DNA of 64,000 nucleotides from RBG-16-64-13 sp963718375. GTDB lineage: Bacteria; Actinomycetota; Thermoleophilia; RBG-16-64-13. The stretch is taken from the NCBI GenBank assembly GCA_963718375.1, contig CAVQZD010000005.1:806001-870000 (forward strand), given 5' to 3'. The notes beneath the pieces were generated by a model. The model was not told the DNA's origin and ran no database searches. It was given only the letters and a program-made list of their open reading frames with translations. Below are positions 54,921 to 63,592 of this stretch, one piece after another (within the stretch, counting starts at the first letter, position 1; each line of letters starts with the position of its first letter). The position numbers and the translations under genes are program-made.

Positions 54921-56054
54921 CTAGGCGTCGTCGCCGGGTAGCTCGAAGAACTCGAGGTTGTCCAAGCTGGGCTTGCGTTCTCCTCGTTCGATGCTCTTGA
55001 CCACGCGGGCGACCATGTCGCTAACGGGCGTGGGCACGCCAGATTCCCTACCCGTCCGGCTGAGGACTCCGTTGATGAAATCCACCTCGGTCTCACGGCC
55101 GGCTTGGAGATCCTGCAGCATGCTCGCCTTGCCCAACACCACTGGGCAAGACAACCGGCGATAGAAGTCGACCGTCGCCAGCCGCTCGGCCTCCGTCTCG
55201 AAGTCGACGGACGCGACGAAGTCCACCCCTGGCCACAACTCAGCCAGACGGATACCTTGCGCCTTGGCCACGTGCAGGCACTCCCTGGCGACGTGCTGCA
55301 CACAGGCGAGAGCCTTCTGGTGCTCGAGGAGCTCACCGAACGTGCGCCCGAGAACGGCCGACATGCCGCTGAAGGAGGCGTTCATGAGCAGCTTGCTCCA
55401 GCGGACAGCCGTGAGGTCAGCCACGATCTCGCACGCACACATGACGGAGAGTACGGCCCGCACGTCGGCCATCGCCTCTGCCGGCCGTCCATCCGCCGCG
55501 CCCAACAGAGTCCGCCAATCCTCCGGCTCCGACGTCGCTTCCACCCGGCCGGGACCCAGGTAGGTGCTGGCCCAAGTGACCGCGGCACCCAGAGTGCGCG
55601 CCGCGCCCAAGGCGGCCGCGACAGAGGGCTCCGGCACCCCGTTCTGCAAGGTGCAGACCAGGCTCCTCCGGTGAAGGTGGGGCTCCAACTGTCCGAACAC
55701 CGTGGGGTTGTGTGTCTGCTTGGTCAGAAGGAAGACCAAGTCGTAGTAGCCGCGCATGGCATCGGGAGTCAGCGCCCGCACCGGCACCTGCCATTGGACG
55801 GTACCGACAACCGTGGCACCCGTGGCGTTCAGTGCAGAGACGTGCACGCGGTCTATGTCGATGAGATCCACGCTCAGACCAGCCTGAGCGAGACGAGCTC
55901 CGAGCATCGTGCCCATCGCCCCCGCCCCCACGACGGCCATGCGGCCACCGAGCCTGGGCGCATCCGCCCGCGGGACGGCTGCGCGCCGCGGAACCGCAGG
56001 GAGGCCGGTACTGCCTGATTCTGTGCGATCGATGCTCACTTCGCGGACGAGCAT
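54921..56054 (-). CDS. Ketopantoate reductase (ApbA/PanE)-family protein
   Basis: A 377-residue NAD(P)-dependent reductase. The Rossmann motif is MAVVGAGAMGTMLGARLAQ, preceded by a 35-residue N-terminal extension. The catalytic Lys region VRWSKLLMNASFSGMSAV and the C-terminal helical domain with FINGVLSRTGRESGVPTPV follow the PanE pattern. The family reduces 2-keto acids or related carbonyls; true ketopantoate reductases are nearer 300 residues, so the role may differ. The ATG at 56052-56054 was chosen; the ATG at 56078 is also possible and neither has a strong ribosome site. It is a single unit, divergent from the two-component genes. Confidence 0.8.
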   Translation of the reverse strand: MLVREVSIDRTESGSTGLPAVPRRAAVPRADAPRLGGRMAVVGAGAMGTMLGARLAQAGLSVDLIDIDRVHVSALNATGATVVGTVQWQVPVRALTPDAMRGYYDLVFLLTKQTHNPTVFGQLEPHLHRRSLVCTLQNGVPEPSVAAALGAARTLGAAVTWASTYLGPGRVEATSEPEDWRTLLGAADGRPAEAMADVRAVLSVMCACEIVADLTAVRWSKLLMNASFSGMSAVLGRTFGELLEHQKALACVQHVARECLHVAKAQGIRLAELWPGVDFVASVDFETEAERLATVDFYRRLSCPVVLGKASMLQDLQAGRETEVDFINGVLSRTGRESGVPTPVSDMVARVVKSIERGERKPSLDNLEFFELPGDDA

Positions 56055-56142
56055 AGTGAACGGGCCGAGGCAGGTCAAGGTCGCGCGGGCCGGCTACACC
56101 GTCCTGTTATACTGCCTCATCGCCCAACAAAGGAGGCATTCG

Positions 56143-56832
56143 TTGCGGCTGTTGTTGGTGGAGGACGACGCGGGCATCGGTCGCTTCGTTCGCCAAGGTC
56201 TGGTCGAGGCCGGCTACGAGATCGACTGGGAGCGCGATGGCACCCGTGGTCTCGAGCAGGCACTGTCCGCAAAGCACGACCTGCTTATCCTGGACGTGCT
56301 ACTCCCGGGCGCGAGCGGTCTCGAGCTGCTGGCCAAAGCACGAGCGGGCGGCGTCAAATGTCCTGTGCTCCTTCTCACAGCTCTTGACACAGTCGAAGAC
56401 CGGGTCAGAGGTCTCGACTCCGGCGCCGACGACTATCTGGTCAAACCCTTTGCCTTCCCGGAGTTGCTGGCGAGAGTCAGAGCCCTGCTGCGACGTCCCC
56501 AGCCAGACCTCCAGTCGGCGCTCACCGTCGGGGACATCAGGATGGACATCCTTCGCCGCGAGGTCCGTGTCGGAGACCGTCCGATTGTGCTCAGCCGGCG
56601 GGAATTCGCCCTGCTTGAATACATGATGCGCCACCCTGGAGAACTCCTCACCCGCACCCAGATAGCGGAGAGGGTCTGGGGCTTCGACTTCTACAACGAA
56701 TCCAATGTGGTCGACGTCTATGTGGGGTACCTGAGGCGCAAGCTCGGACACAGTCCCGACTACCCCGTCATCCGTACGTTGCGGGGCGAAGGCTTCATCT
56801 TGGAGGACCATGGCCGCCCGAGCCAAGACTGA
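56143..56832 (+). CDS. OmpR/PhoB-family response regulator
   Basis: A 229-residue response regulator. The receiver has Asp8/Asp9, the phosphoacceptor Asp51 in LLILDVLLPG, the conserved Thr/Ser region LLLTALDTVED and Lys in DDYLVKPFAF. The C-terminal winged helix shows RREFALLEYMMRHPGELLTR and VDVYVGYLRRKLG. The TTG at 56143 has a perfect AAAGGAGG site. It overlaps the kinase gene by 23 bases. Direct TTAG repeats with 11-bp period at 58267-58292, just past this operon, look like its binding sites. Confidence 0.93.
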   Translation: MRLLLVEDDAGIGRFVRQGLVEAGYEIDWERDGTRGLEQALSAKHDLLILDVLLPGASGLELLAKARAGGVKCPVLLLTALDTVEDRVRGLDSGADDYLVKPFAFPELLARVRALLRRPQPDLQSALTVGDIRMDILRREVRVGDRPIVLSRREFALLEYMMRHPGELLTRTQIAERVWGFDFYNESNVVDVYVGYLRRKLGHSPDYPVIRTLRGEGFILEDHGRPSQD

Positions 56833-58258
56833 AAAGGGCCGACGGCTCCGCGGCACGCTCCGACAGCGAGTAGTCGCCTCCTTCGTCATCCTGGTGGGAC
56901 TGAGTCTCCTTACGGTGGGGACCTACGTCTATTTTCAGACAGAGCGAAGCCTGCTCCAGGAGGTGGATTCCAGCCTGCGCGCCGCCGTCTCACAGGCGCT
57001 TCTGTCGCTGCAAGAGGAAGAAGACGGCGGCCTGGTCATCCGCGGTGAAGAAGGAGCCATTTCTAGGGCCGACATAGAGGCCGGATTCTCTCTGCGGTTG
57101 CTGACGGTCGATGGCGTTCAGACCGACGGCGTGGGACAAGTGATCGTGGGTCTGCCCTCTCCGCCCACCCCCGGATACCTCACGGCCAACGCTTCTGGTG
57201 AGAGCTGGCGCGTACTCACCGAAGCCGTGACGGACTCCGAGGGGCGGGACCGCGGCTGGATTCAGGCAGCAAAACCGCTGACCCCCACCGAGAGTCTTCT
57301 GCAGGCGCTGCGCACGCAGCTCTATCTGGTGTTACCCATTGCTCTTGTTCTGGCGGCCATTGCAGCCTATCTGCTCACCGGGCGCACGCTCCGACCTCTG
57401 GTCACCATCTCTCAGGTGGCTGACTCGATACGGCCGGGAGACTTGGGCCGCCGCATCCGCTACCGCGGGCCAAGCGACGAGGTGGGCAGGCTCGCGGCCG
57501 CCTTCGACCGCATGCTCGACAGGGTCGAACTCGCGTTCTTGCGCGAGAGACGCTTCACGTCGGACGCCTCTCACGAGCTGCGCACGCCTCTGACCGCCAT
57601 AAAAGGCGGCATCGGCGTCACCCTCTCCAGACCGAGGACGGCGAAGGAATACCAGGAGACTCTCAGCGACCTGGAGGGCCAGGTGGACCGATTGACCCGT
57701 CTGACCACCAATCTGCTAGTGGTGGCCCGGGCCGGCAGGACGCGGACTGATGATCCCGAGATCGTCGAACTCAGCGATCTGCTGGGCGTGGCGGTGCAGC
57801 ACATGGAACCGCTCGCGCGAGAGAAGGGGGTGGAACTCGATACCGATGTGCCTCCGGGACTGTACGTGAGCGGGTTCGCCGAAGACCTGGCCAGAGTCTT
57901 CTCCAATCTTCTCGCGAACGCCATCAAGTTCACTCCCGCGAAGGGTCGCATCGTAGTCCACGCCAGGGGCTGCTCCAAAGCCAGCGCAGACGCGGTCTGC
58001 ATCGACGTTACGGATACGGGCGTGGGGATCGCCGCCGAAGACTTGCCTCACATCTTCGAGCCGTTCTATAGGGGCAAAGGTTCGGTCCCCGAAGAGGCGA
58101 GTTCGGGTCTGGGCCTGGCAATAGCTCGCGACATCGTCTTGTCACACGGGGGATCGCTGGAAGTCAAGAGCAAGGAGGGTGAAGGGAGCACTTTCACCGT
58201 GCTTCTGCCGCCCCACTCCGGGCGACCCGGTCCCGAACCGCCGCGGGTGGAACTCTGA
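56810..58258 (+). CDS. Sensor histidine kinase (HAMP, HisKA, HATPase)
   Basis: A 482-residue membrane kinase. TM1 is at about residues 20-42 and TM2 at about 170-190, with a sensor domain of about 120 residues between them. A HAMP domain (RPLVTISQVADSIRPGDLG) leads to the H-box ASHELRTPLTAIKGG (His255). The N, G1, F and G2 boxes of the ATPase follow (NLLANAIKFTP, DTGVGIAAEDLPHIFEPF, GLGLAIA). It phosphorylates the response regulator encoded upstream with a 23-base overlap. The signal is unknown; downstream genes encode envelope and cytochrome b proteins, so an envelope or redox cue is possible. Confidence 0.93.
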   Translation: MAARAKTEKGRRLRGTLRQRVVASFVILVGLSLLTVGTYVYFQTERSLLQEVDSSLRAAVSQALLSLQEEEDGGLVIRGEEGAISRADIEAGFSLRLLTVDGVQTDGVGQVIVGLPSPPTPGYLTANASGESWRVLTEAVTDSEGRDRGWIQAAKPLTPTESLLQALRTQLYLVLPIALVLAAIAAYLLTGRTLRPLVTISQVADSIRPGDLGRRIRYRGPSDEVGRLAAAFDRMLDRVELAFLRERRFTSDASHELRTPLTAIKGGIGVTLSRPRTAKEYQETLSDLEGQVDRLTRLTTNLLVVARAGRTRTDDPEIVELSDLLGVAVQHMEPLAREKGVELDTDVPPGLYVSGFAEDLARVFSNLLANAIKFTPAKGRIVVHARGCSKASADAVCIDVTDTGVGIAAEDLPHIFEPFYRGKGSVPEEASSGLGLAIARDIVLSHGGSLEVKSKEGEGSTFTVLLPPHSGRPGPEPPRVEL

Positions 58259-58263
58259 GAGCA

Positions 58264-58308
58264 TTCTTAGGCTCTTGTTAGTGTCCTCTTAGGACCGACC
58301 GTTACACT
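58264..58308 (+). promoter_or_regulatory. Response-regulator-type direct repeats and promoter
   Basis: Three copies of TTAG at 58267-58270, 58278-58281 and 58289-58292 are spaced exactly 11 bases, with related flanks (TTCTTAG, TTGTTAG, CTCTTAG). A -10 box TACACT lies at 58303-58308 without a good -35, the layout of a PhoB/OmpR-activated promoter. It precedes the Thr/Pro-rich protein gene. Confidence 0.6.
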
Positions 58309-58393
58309 GGGCACCAATAGCCGGGTCGCGGCACCTGCGTCAGCGACTCTCGAAGGAATCTCGCGATCGAGACCCGGCAGGGAGGTAGATGTA

Positions 58394-58804
58394 GTGAGGA
58401 TCAGAGCCAGCGTCGTGACCCCAGCGCTAGCAGTGATGACCGTGGTCGCCCTCATCGGGACCGGCATCGCCTTGGGCCAATCGCGCCAAGGGGAGGCCGA
58501 TGCGACCCTCGTAGACGCGGCGCAGAACTTCGCCGCCGGCGAACAGACAGACGAGACCGCGGCGCCCCAGACGACCCTGGTCGTCGATGAGCCAAGTACG
58601 GATACCACTCTGGGAGAGGTACCTCGGTCCACGGGCTCGACCCGGGTGAACGGTGCCAAGGCACCGACCCTCGCGACGACCCCGCCCACCCCCACGACTC
58701 AGCCCACCCCCACGACTCAAGCCCCGCCCAGCGTCGAGCAGGAAGCTGATGACGACTACGAGGACGACGAACACGTGTCTGAGGCAGAAGATGATGACTC
58801 ATAA
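58394..58804 (+). CDS. Secreted or anchored Thr/Pro-rich, acidic-tailed protein
   Basis: A 136-residue protein of unknown function. An N-terminal hydrophobic segment (VVTPALAVMTVVALIGTGIAL) serves as signal peptide or anchor. After an Ala/Thr-rich middle part come Thr/Pro repeats (TPPTPTTQPTPTTQAPP) and a strongly acidic C-terminus (EQEADDDYEDDEHVSEAEDDDS) with a possible cation-binding role. The GTG start follows GGAGGT. It is preceded by the putative response-regulator repeats and followed 62 bp later by the cytochrome b gene, likely in the same regulon. Confidence 0.7.
   Translation: MRIRASVVTPALAVMTVVALIGTGIALGQSRQGEADATLVDAAQNFAAGEQTDETAAPQTTLVVDEPSTDTTLGEVPRSTGSTRVNGAKAPTLATTPPTPTTQPTPTTQAPPSVEQEADDDYEDDEHVSEAEDDDS
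58684..58719 (+). repeat. 18-bp tandem duplication in the Thr/Pro stalk
   Basis: Two identical 18-base units (58684-58701, 58702-58719) encode the PTPTTQ repeat. Confidence 0.75.
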
Positions 58805-58866
58805 GCCGAAGAGTACGACGATTGACGTCCCCTAGCGCCGCACCCATCTGGAGGTCGTAGCAAACC

Positions 58867-60129
58867 ATGGTCAGAAGAAGGCGTTGGCCCTACTACACCC
58901 TGGCGATCCCCGCGATCACAATAGCCATCCTGCTGGCGTGGAGCTCGGTCGAGCCGGCGAGCGCCAAGCCTGGATACACCTGTGCACCGCCCAGTGCCGG
59001 CCACGGCGGTCCCAGCTGTCACGCCCCCGCGACCACGGCGCCGCCCACAACGGCGCCGCCTGCCACCGCTCCCCCCACGACGGCGGCACCGGGCACCGCT
59101 CCGCCCACCAGCAAGGCCACGCAGTCGGGCGGCACCTCGGGCTCGTCCGCCAAGTCCGGCAGTCCCTCCACCCCTACGGGCAGCACTGTAGCACCGGCGA
59201 CTGACGGTTCCACCACCACGTCTGAGGGTTCCACCACCACCTCCGGCGACTCGACCACCACCTCCGGCGACCCCGCCGCCCTCGTCGCTGGCGCGGCCGG
59301 CGATATCGGCGGCGGAGGAGACGGGCCGGGCTCCGGCTGGATAGCCCTCACCGCAGGTCTCGCTGTCCTGGCCTTGGCGGGCTGGGTCGGTCTGGCCGTG
59401 AAGTCGAGGCAGCACCGGCTGGCCGTGGCGGCTACCGGCCGCACCGGGCCCGAGCCCGTTCGCTTCGTTTTGGCCGAGCGCCTTGCTCACTGGGTCTACG
59501 CTCTCTGCTTCCTTGTCGCGGGCATCACCGGCACGCTCATGTGGATCCCTTCGACCTCTCAGTGGCTGGGTAGCGCTGAGTACGCCTTCTCCAAGTACCA
59601 TGGGTATGTGGGATTGGCCATGGTGCTCGTCCCGTTGGCGATCTTCTTGATCCTCGACCGCAGGCGTCTGGCGGAGACCCGCCGGGCCATGGACCAGTGG
59701 GACGCCAACGACCGTCGCTGGCTCCTGGCCGCGCTGACGGGCGGGATGTTCCTCCGCAGCAAGGAGATGCCGCCGCAAGGCCGCTTCAACGCGGGTCAGA
59801 AGATCAACTCCCACTTGGTGGCAGGCATGGCGGTGGGCTTCGTCTTCACCGGAGTCTTGCTGCTGATGAGGCTCCAGCTACCCTACTGGCTCACGGCTGG
59901 AGTCTTGTTCGCCCATGAGGTATTGGCAGTCACCGGCGGTGTGCTCCTCCTGGGACACATGGCCATTGCCCTCATCACCAGGCACGGGCGCGGCGGCCTG
60001 CGCGCAATGGTCAGGGGCACCATGTCCCGAGAGGTCGCGCGCGAGGGGCACGCCCTGTGGTACGCCGAGTGGCTCAAGCAGAAGCGCGCGGAAGAGACCG
60101 CGCCGCTCGCCGGCGACCCGACGGCCTGA
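58867..60129 (+). CDS. Cytochrome b, formate dehydrogenase gamma (FdnI)-like, with Thr/Pro-rich extracytoplasmic domain
   Basis: A 420-residue membrane protein. A signal segment (PYYTLAIPAITIAILLAW) is followed by a Cys/His-containing stretch (GYTCAPPSAGHGGPSCHA) and about 100 residues of Thr/Pro/Ser-rich stalk. One TM helix leads to the cytochrome b core of four helices. The FdnI/FdoI pattern is visible in FVLAERLAHWVYALCF, YHGYVGLAMV, the loop MPPQGRFNAGQKINSH and LFAHEVLAVTGGVLLLGHMA, with His haem ligands. It would pass electrons between the membrane quinone pool and a periplasmic partner. No formate dehydrogenase catalytic subunit is in the window, and the N-terminal stalk is unusual for this family. 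Confidence 0.82.
   Translation: MVRRRRWPYYTLAIPAITIAILLAWSSVEPASAKPGYTCAPPSAGHGGPSCHAPATTAPPTTAPPATAPPTTAAPGTAPPTSKATQSGGTSGSSAKSGSPSTPTGSTVAPATDGSTTTSEGSTTTSGDSTTTSGDPAALVAGAAGDIGGGGDGPGSGWIALTAGLAVLALAGWVGLAVKSRQHRLAVAATGRTGPEPVRFVLAERLAHWVYALCFLVAGITGTLMWIPSTSQWLGSAEYAFSKYHGYVGLAMVLVPLAIFLILDRRRLAETRRAMDQWDANDRRWLLAALTGGMFLRSKEMPPQGRFNAGQKINSHLVAGMAVGFVFTGVLLLMRLQLPYWLTAGVLFAHEVLAVTGGVLLLGHMAIALITRHGRGGLRAMVRGTMSREVAREGHALWYAEWLKQKRAEETAPLAGDPTA
59026..59290 (+). repeat. Low-complexity Thr/Pro/Ser-coding region
   Basis: Short imperfect units coding TTAPP and STTTSGD recur through this stretch, typical of an extracellular stalk that expands and contracts. Confidence 0.6.
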
Positions 60130-60248
60130 TCCGCCCGGGGGAGAGCGAGACCCACTCCGGCAGGCACGACAAGCCATCGCGGGGCTTCCTCAGATCGCCC
60201 AGGTCTGCTAGCTTGAAGCATCCTCGATGACAGGAGCTGCCTGTTCTC

Positions 60249-62129
60249 GTGAGCCACCCGAGTGACACTCGAAAGCGCCGTCCTGACGGTGCCCGGGCGA
60301 AGCCGTCCGGGCGGTCGTATGGGCCGGCGCCATCCGGCGGTCCGGCCCCGCTGCGGACCTTCGTCGCCGCATGCCGTCGCATACCGCGACCGGTGCGCTG
60401 GGGACTACTCGCCGCGGCGGTACTGGTTGTCGTCTCCATGGTGGTCGACGCCTCCGTATATGCAAACAAGGTACATGCAGGCGTCACCATCGCCGGCCAG
60501 AGCGTGTCTGGGCTCAGCAGGGAGGAAGCCACAGTCGCCGTGACCCAGGCGCTCGAAGGGACCGCGAGCCGAAAGGCCACCCTGGTCAGCGGTGACCGGA
60601 CCTGGGAAGTCACGCCCGCTTCGGTCGGGCTACAGCCAGACGTGGAGGCCGCGGTGTCGGCGGCCCTGGACGCGACCCGCGACGGAAACGTCTTCGTGGA
60701 CCAGGCACACAAGCTCACACTGTATTTCGAGGGCACGGACATCCCTCTCACCGGCGCGTGTGACGAAGCGAAGCTGAGCGCGGTGATCGAAGGCGTAGCG
60801 GACGATCTGGACAAGCCCGCAGTCGATGCCGGCATCGCCATAGAAGCTGGGGGAGTGGTCAGAGAGATCGAAGCCCAAGAAGGGCTCACGGTCGATCGGG
60901 AGGCTCTCCGCCAGGAGATCACCGAGGCTCTGTGCGACCTCGCTCCCGCCGATATCAGCGTACCGATCATCGTCGACAAGCCCAAAGTCCGAAATGAAGA
61001 CAATGCGAAGGCGGTGGCTCAGACTAGGACGATGGTCAGCGCACCCCTGACCCTTACCAGCCTCGACCAGGCCTGGACGTTCTCCGCGGCGCAGGTGGGC
61101 CGCTTCATCGACTTCAAGACAGAGGCGGTGGATGGAGTCTCCACCCTGGTGCCGTACATCTCCGCTGAGAAGATGGGACCCACCCTACAGGGGGTATCCA
61201 AGCAGATGTCTTCGACGCCCCTCGACGCGCGCATCGAGGGGGACGACCAGAAGGCCTGGGTGGTCCCTTCGACACCGGGCAGGGCGCTCAAGTCCGAGGA
61301 GACGGCCGCCGCGCTTAATGAAGCCGCCCTCAAGACCACGGGGCGAACGGCTGAGGCAGTGGTCCAGACGACCGAACCCGAGTTCACCACCGAAGAGGCA
61401 GAGTCCATGGGCATCAAGGACCTACTGTCCGTACGTACCACGGCGTTCACCGGCACCAAGAATCGCCAGAACAACGTGCGGGTGGCGACAGCGGCCATCA
61501 ACAAGGGGGGCGCGAACTTCCTTGCCCCGGGCGAGGAGTTCAGCTTCTTGAAGCTGGTGGGAGACCGCACCGCCGAGCAGGGGTACAAAGAGGCCCCGGG
61601 GATACAGGCCAACGGCTCCCTCGAAGGCGAGTTGGGCGGCGGTATCTGCCAGGTGGCCACGACCGTCTTCAACACCGCCTTCTTCGCCGGCCTCAAGGTG
61701 ACCGAGCGCAGGAACCACACCATCTACATCTCGCACTATCCCGAGGGACGCGACGCCGCTGTCACCACGGACAGCGCCGGCATAGTGGACCTGAAGTTCG
61801 TCAACGACACCGGCAACTACATCTGGATCAGAGGTGACTCCGACGGCGTGACTACCACGTTCTGGATCTACGGCACCAGCGACGGCCGCAAGGTCACCTT
61901 TAGAAACAGCGGCAAGTACAACGTCGGGCCGGACCCGCCCGTGTGGAAGACAGTGGACAACTCCTTGGCTCCGGGCAAGACTGTGGTGCTCAGCCCCGGA
62001 CAACCCTACCTGAATGTGAAAGTGACCCGCTGGATCACCTGGCCCGACGGGACGGTCAAGGAGGATGTGTTCCTGAGCAAGTACCCGGAGCGTCCCAAGA
62101 TCGTGCACGTGGGGCCGGGCACGACCTAG
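60249..62129 (+). CDS. VanW-family protein (YoaR-like) with peptidoglycan-binding domains
   Basis: A 626-residue membrane-anchored protein. A cytoplasmic basic tail precedes one TM helix (about residues 58-78). Two repeats of the putative peptidoglycan-binding domain PF12229 type follow (VTIAGQSVSGLSREEATVAV; LTLTSLDQAWTFSAAQVG), then the VanW domain with EEFSFLKLVGDRTAEQGY and GGGICQVATTVFNTAF. A short C-terminal beta domain ends the protein. VanW proteins occur in glycopeptide-resistance loci and in cell-wall remodelling of actinobacteria; their biochemical role is unsettled. The GTG start is fairly weak. It is convergent with nuoN, 1 bp apart. Confidence 0.88.
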   Translation: MSHPSDTRKRRPDGARAKPSGRSYGPAPSGGPAPLRTFVAACRRIPRPVRWGLLAAAVLVVVSMVVDASVYANKVHAGVTIAGQSVSGLSREEATVAVTQALEGTASRKATLVSGDRTWEVTPASVGLQPDVEAAVSAALDATRDGNVFVDQAHKLTLYFEGTDIPLTGACDEAKLSAVIEGVADDLDKPAVDAGIAIEAGGVVREIEAQEGLTVDREALRQEITEALCDLAPADISVPIIVDKPKVRNEDNAKAVAQTRTMVSAPLTLTSLDQAWTFSAAQVGRFIDFKTEAVDGVSTLVPYISAEKMGPTLQGVSKQMSSTPLDARIEGDDQKAWVVPSTPGRALKSEETAAALNEAALKTTGRTAEAVVQTTEPEFTTEEAESMGIKDLLSVRTTAFTGTKNRQNNVRVATAAINKGGANFLAPGEEFSFLKLVGDRTAEQGYKEAPGIQANGSLEGELGGGICQVATTVFNTAFFAGLKVTERRNHTIYISHYPEGRDAAVTTDSAGIVDLKFVNDTGNYIWIRGDSDGVTTTFWIYGTSDGRKVTFRNSGKYNVGPDPPVWKTVDNSLAPGKTVVLSPGQPYLNVKVTRWITWPDGTVKEDVFLSKYPERPKIVHVGPGTT

Positions 62130-62130
62130 C

Positions 62131-63592
62131 CTAGCCGATGCCCTCCGCCACCTTCTCGATCAGACGCATGAGCGGGACGGGATACACACCCAGTACGACT
62201 GTGATGAGCGACAGCATGGTGGCGACTGCGGTGGCCAGCCGATCACGGTGGGTCTGCTCCCCCGATCCGGCAGCGGCTTGCGCGGGTGAGGCCGGCTCGG
62301 CCGGACCCCGGAACATCACGATGACTACCCGCAGGTAGTAGTAGACACTCATCGCGCTAGTGAGCGCCAGAACGATCACCAGCCCCCACAGCGACGCCGC
62401 GGCGCCCGCCCGGAAGATCAAGAACTTGCCGATGAAGCCCGCCGTCAACGGTACGCCCGCCAGTGAGAGCATGCTCACGGTCAGTGCCAGCGCCAGCACC
62501 GGCCTCCGGTACCCCAGGCCTCGGTAGTCCGCCAGGTCCTCCGCCTCTCGATCCGCGCTGGACAAGATGGCGACGACGCCGAAGGCAGCGACCAGTGCCA
62601 GCACATACACAGACAGATAGAACCCCAGGGCCACCGTGCCCTCGTACGCGCCCGCGATGAGCGCGACAGTCAGGTAACCCAGTTGGGCGATAGATGAATA
62701 GGCCAGGAGTCTCTTGACGTTCCGCTGCAGCAAGGCAAGTAGATTGCCTGCGATCATGGAGGCGTAGGCGACAACGGTGAGTACCACCGACAGCACTCCC
62801 TCGGCGGTGTCGAGCGGCCCCAGGAAACGCACCAGCACAACAAAGACCGCAGCCTTGGAGACACCGGCCAGGAACCCGGTCGCCGGCGCGGGTGCGCCCT
62901 GGTATACGTCGGGGGTCCAGAGATGGAAGGGCACCAGCGCGAGCTTGAACCCTACTCCAACGAAGATGAGCACCAGCCCCACCGCATACGCAGTGGCTTC
63001 CCACCCCCCCAACCCGCTCGAGCCGGCGGCCAGAGCCTGCAGGGTCATTTCGCCCGATACCGCATAGATCAGAGCCATCCCGAAGAGCAGAGAGGCCGAG
63101 GTGACCCCCGCTAGGACCAGATACTTGATCCCTGCCTCCAGGGCGAGCGACCGTGTCCTCGGGTAGGCGATCAGGCCGTACAGTGAGACGCTGAGCACCT
63201 CCAACCCCAGGAAGAACGAGGCGAAGTGCGAGCTGGCCAGCACGACCACGGCCCCGAGGGTCGCCAGGATGAGGAGCGTGTAGAAGTCCGCCTGCCGGCG
63301 CTCGGTCCGCTGCAAGTACCCGAATGATATGGCGACTGACGGCCAGCGCCACAAACAGCACCAGTCCCGCGAAATAGAGGGAGAAGTCGTCCAAACGAAG
63401 CAGCGTGGTGGCCCGGCGGTCTTCGGAGCCCACGCCTACCAGCACGCAGATCAAGGCAGCCAACAGGCCGGCCGCGGACAGCCCGGCTGACACCCAGTGC
63501 CTGTGGGTGATGGTCGAGACGATCATGACCGCCACGGCGGTCGCAGTCAGGGCCAGCAGAGGACTCAAGGTAAGAAGATGGATGTCGGTCAC
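62131..63592 (-). CDS. nuoN: NADH-quinone oxidoreductase subunit N, frameshifted
   Basis: A proton-pumping antiporter-like subunit of complex I with about 14 hydrophobic segments. Landmarks are FFLGLEVLSVSLYGLIAY, the GFKLALVPFHLWTPDVYQGAPAP loop with the conserved Lys and His, and LAYSSIAQLGYL. The GTG at 63590-63592 has a GAGGTGG site. The frame breaks near 63335-63345 (reading ALAVS then VAISFGYLQ), so the N-terminal 80 residues and the rest are in different frames. Corrected length is about 486 residues. A single-base error is likely because complex I genes are normally intact. Confidence 0.88.

Noticed and set aside
58973..59022. Cytochrome c haem site in the cytochrome b stalk
   Set aside because: The Cys and His residues are spaced too far apart; no CxxCH motif is present.
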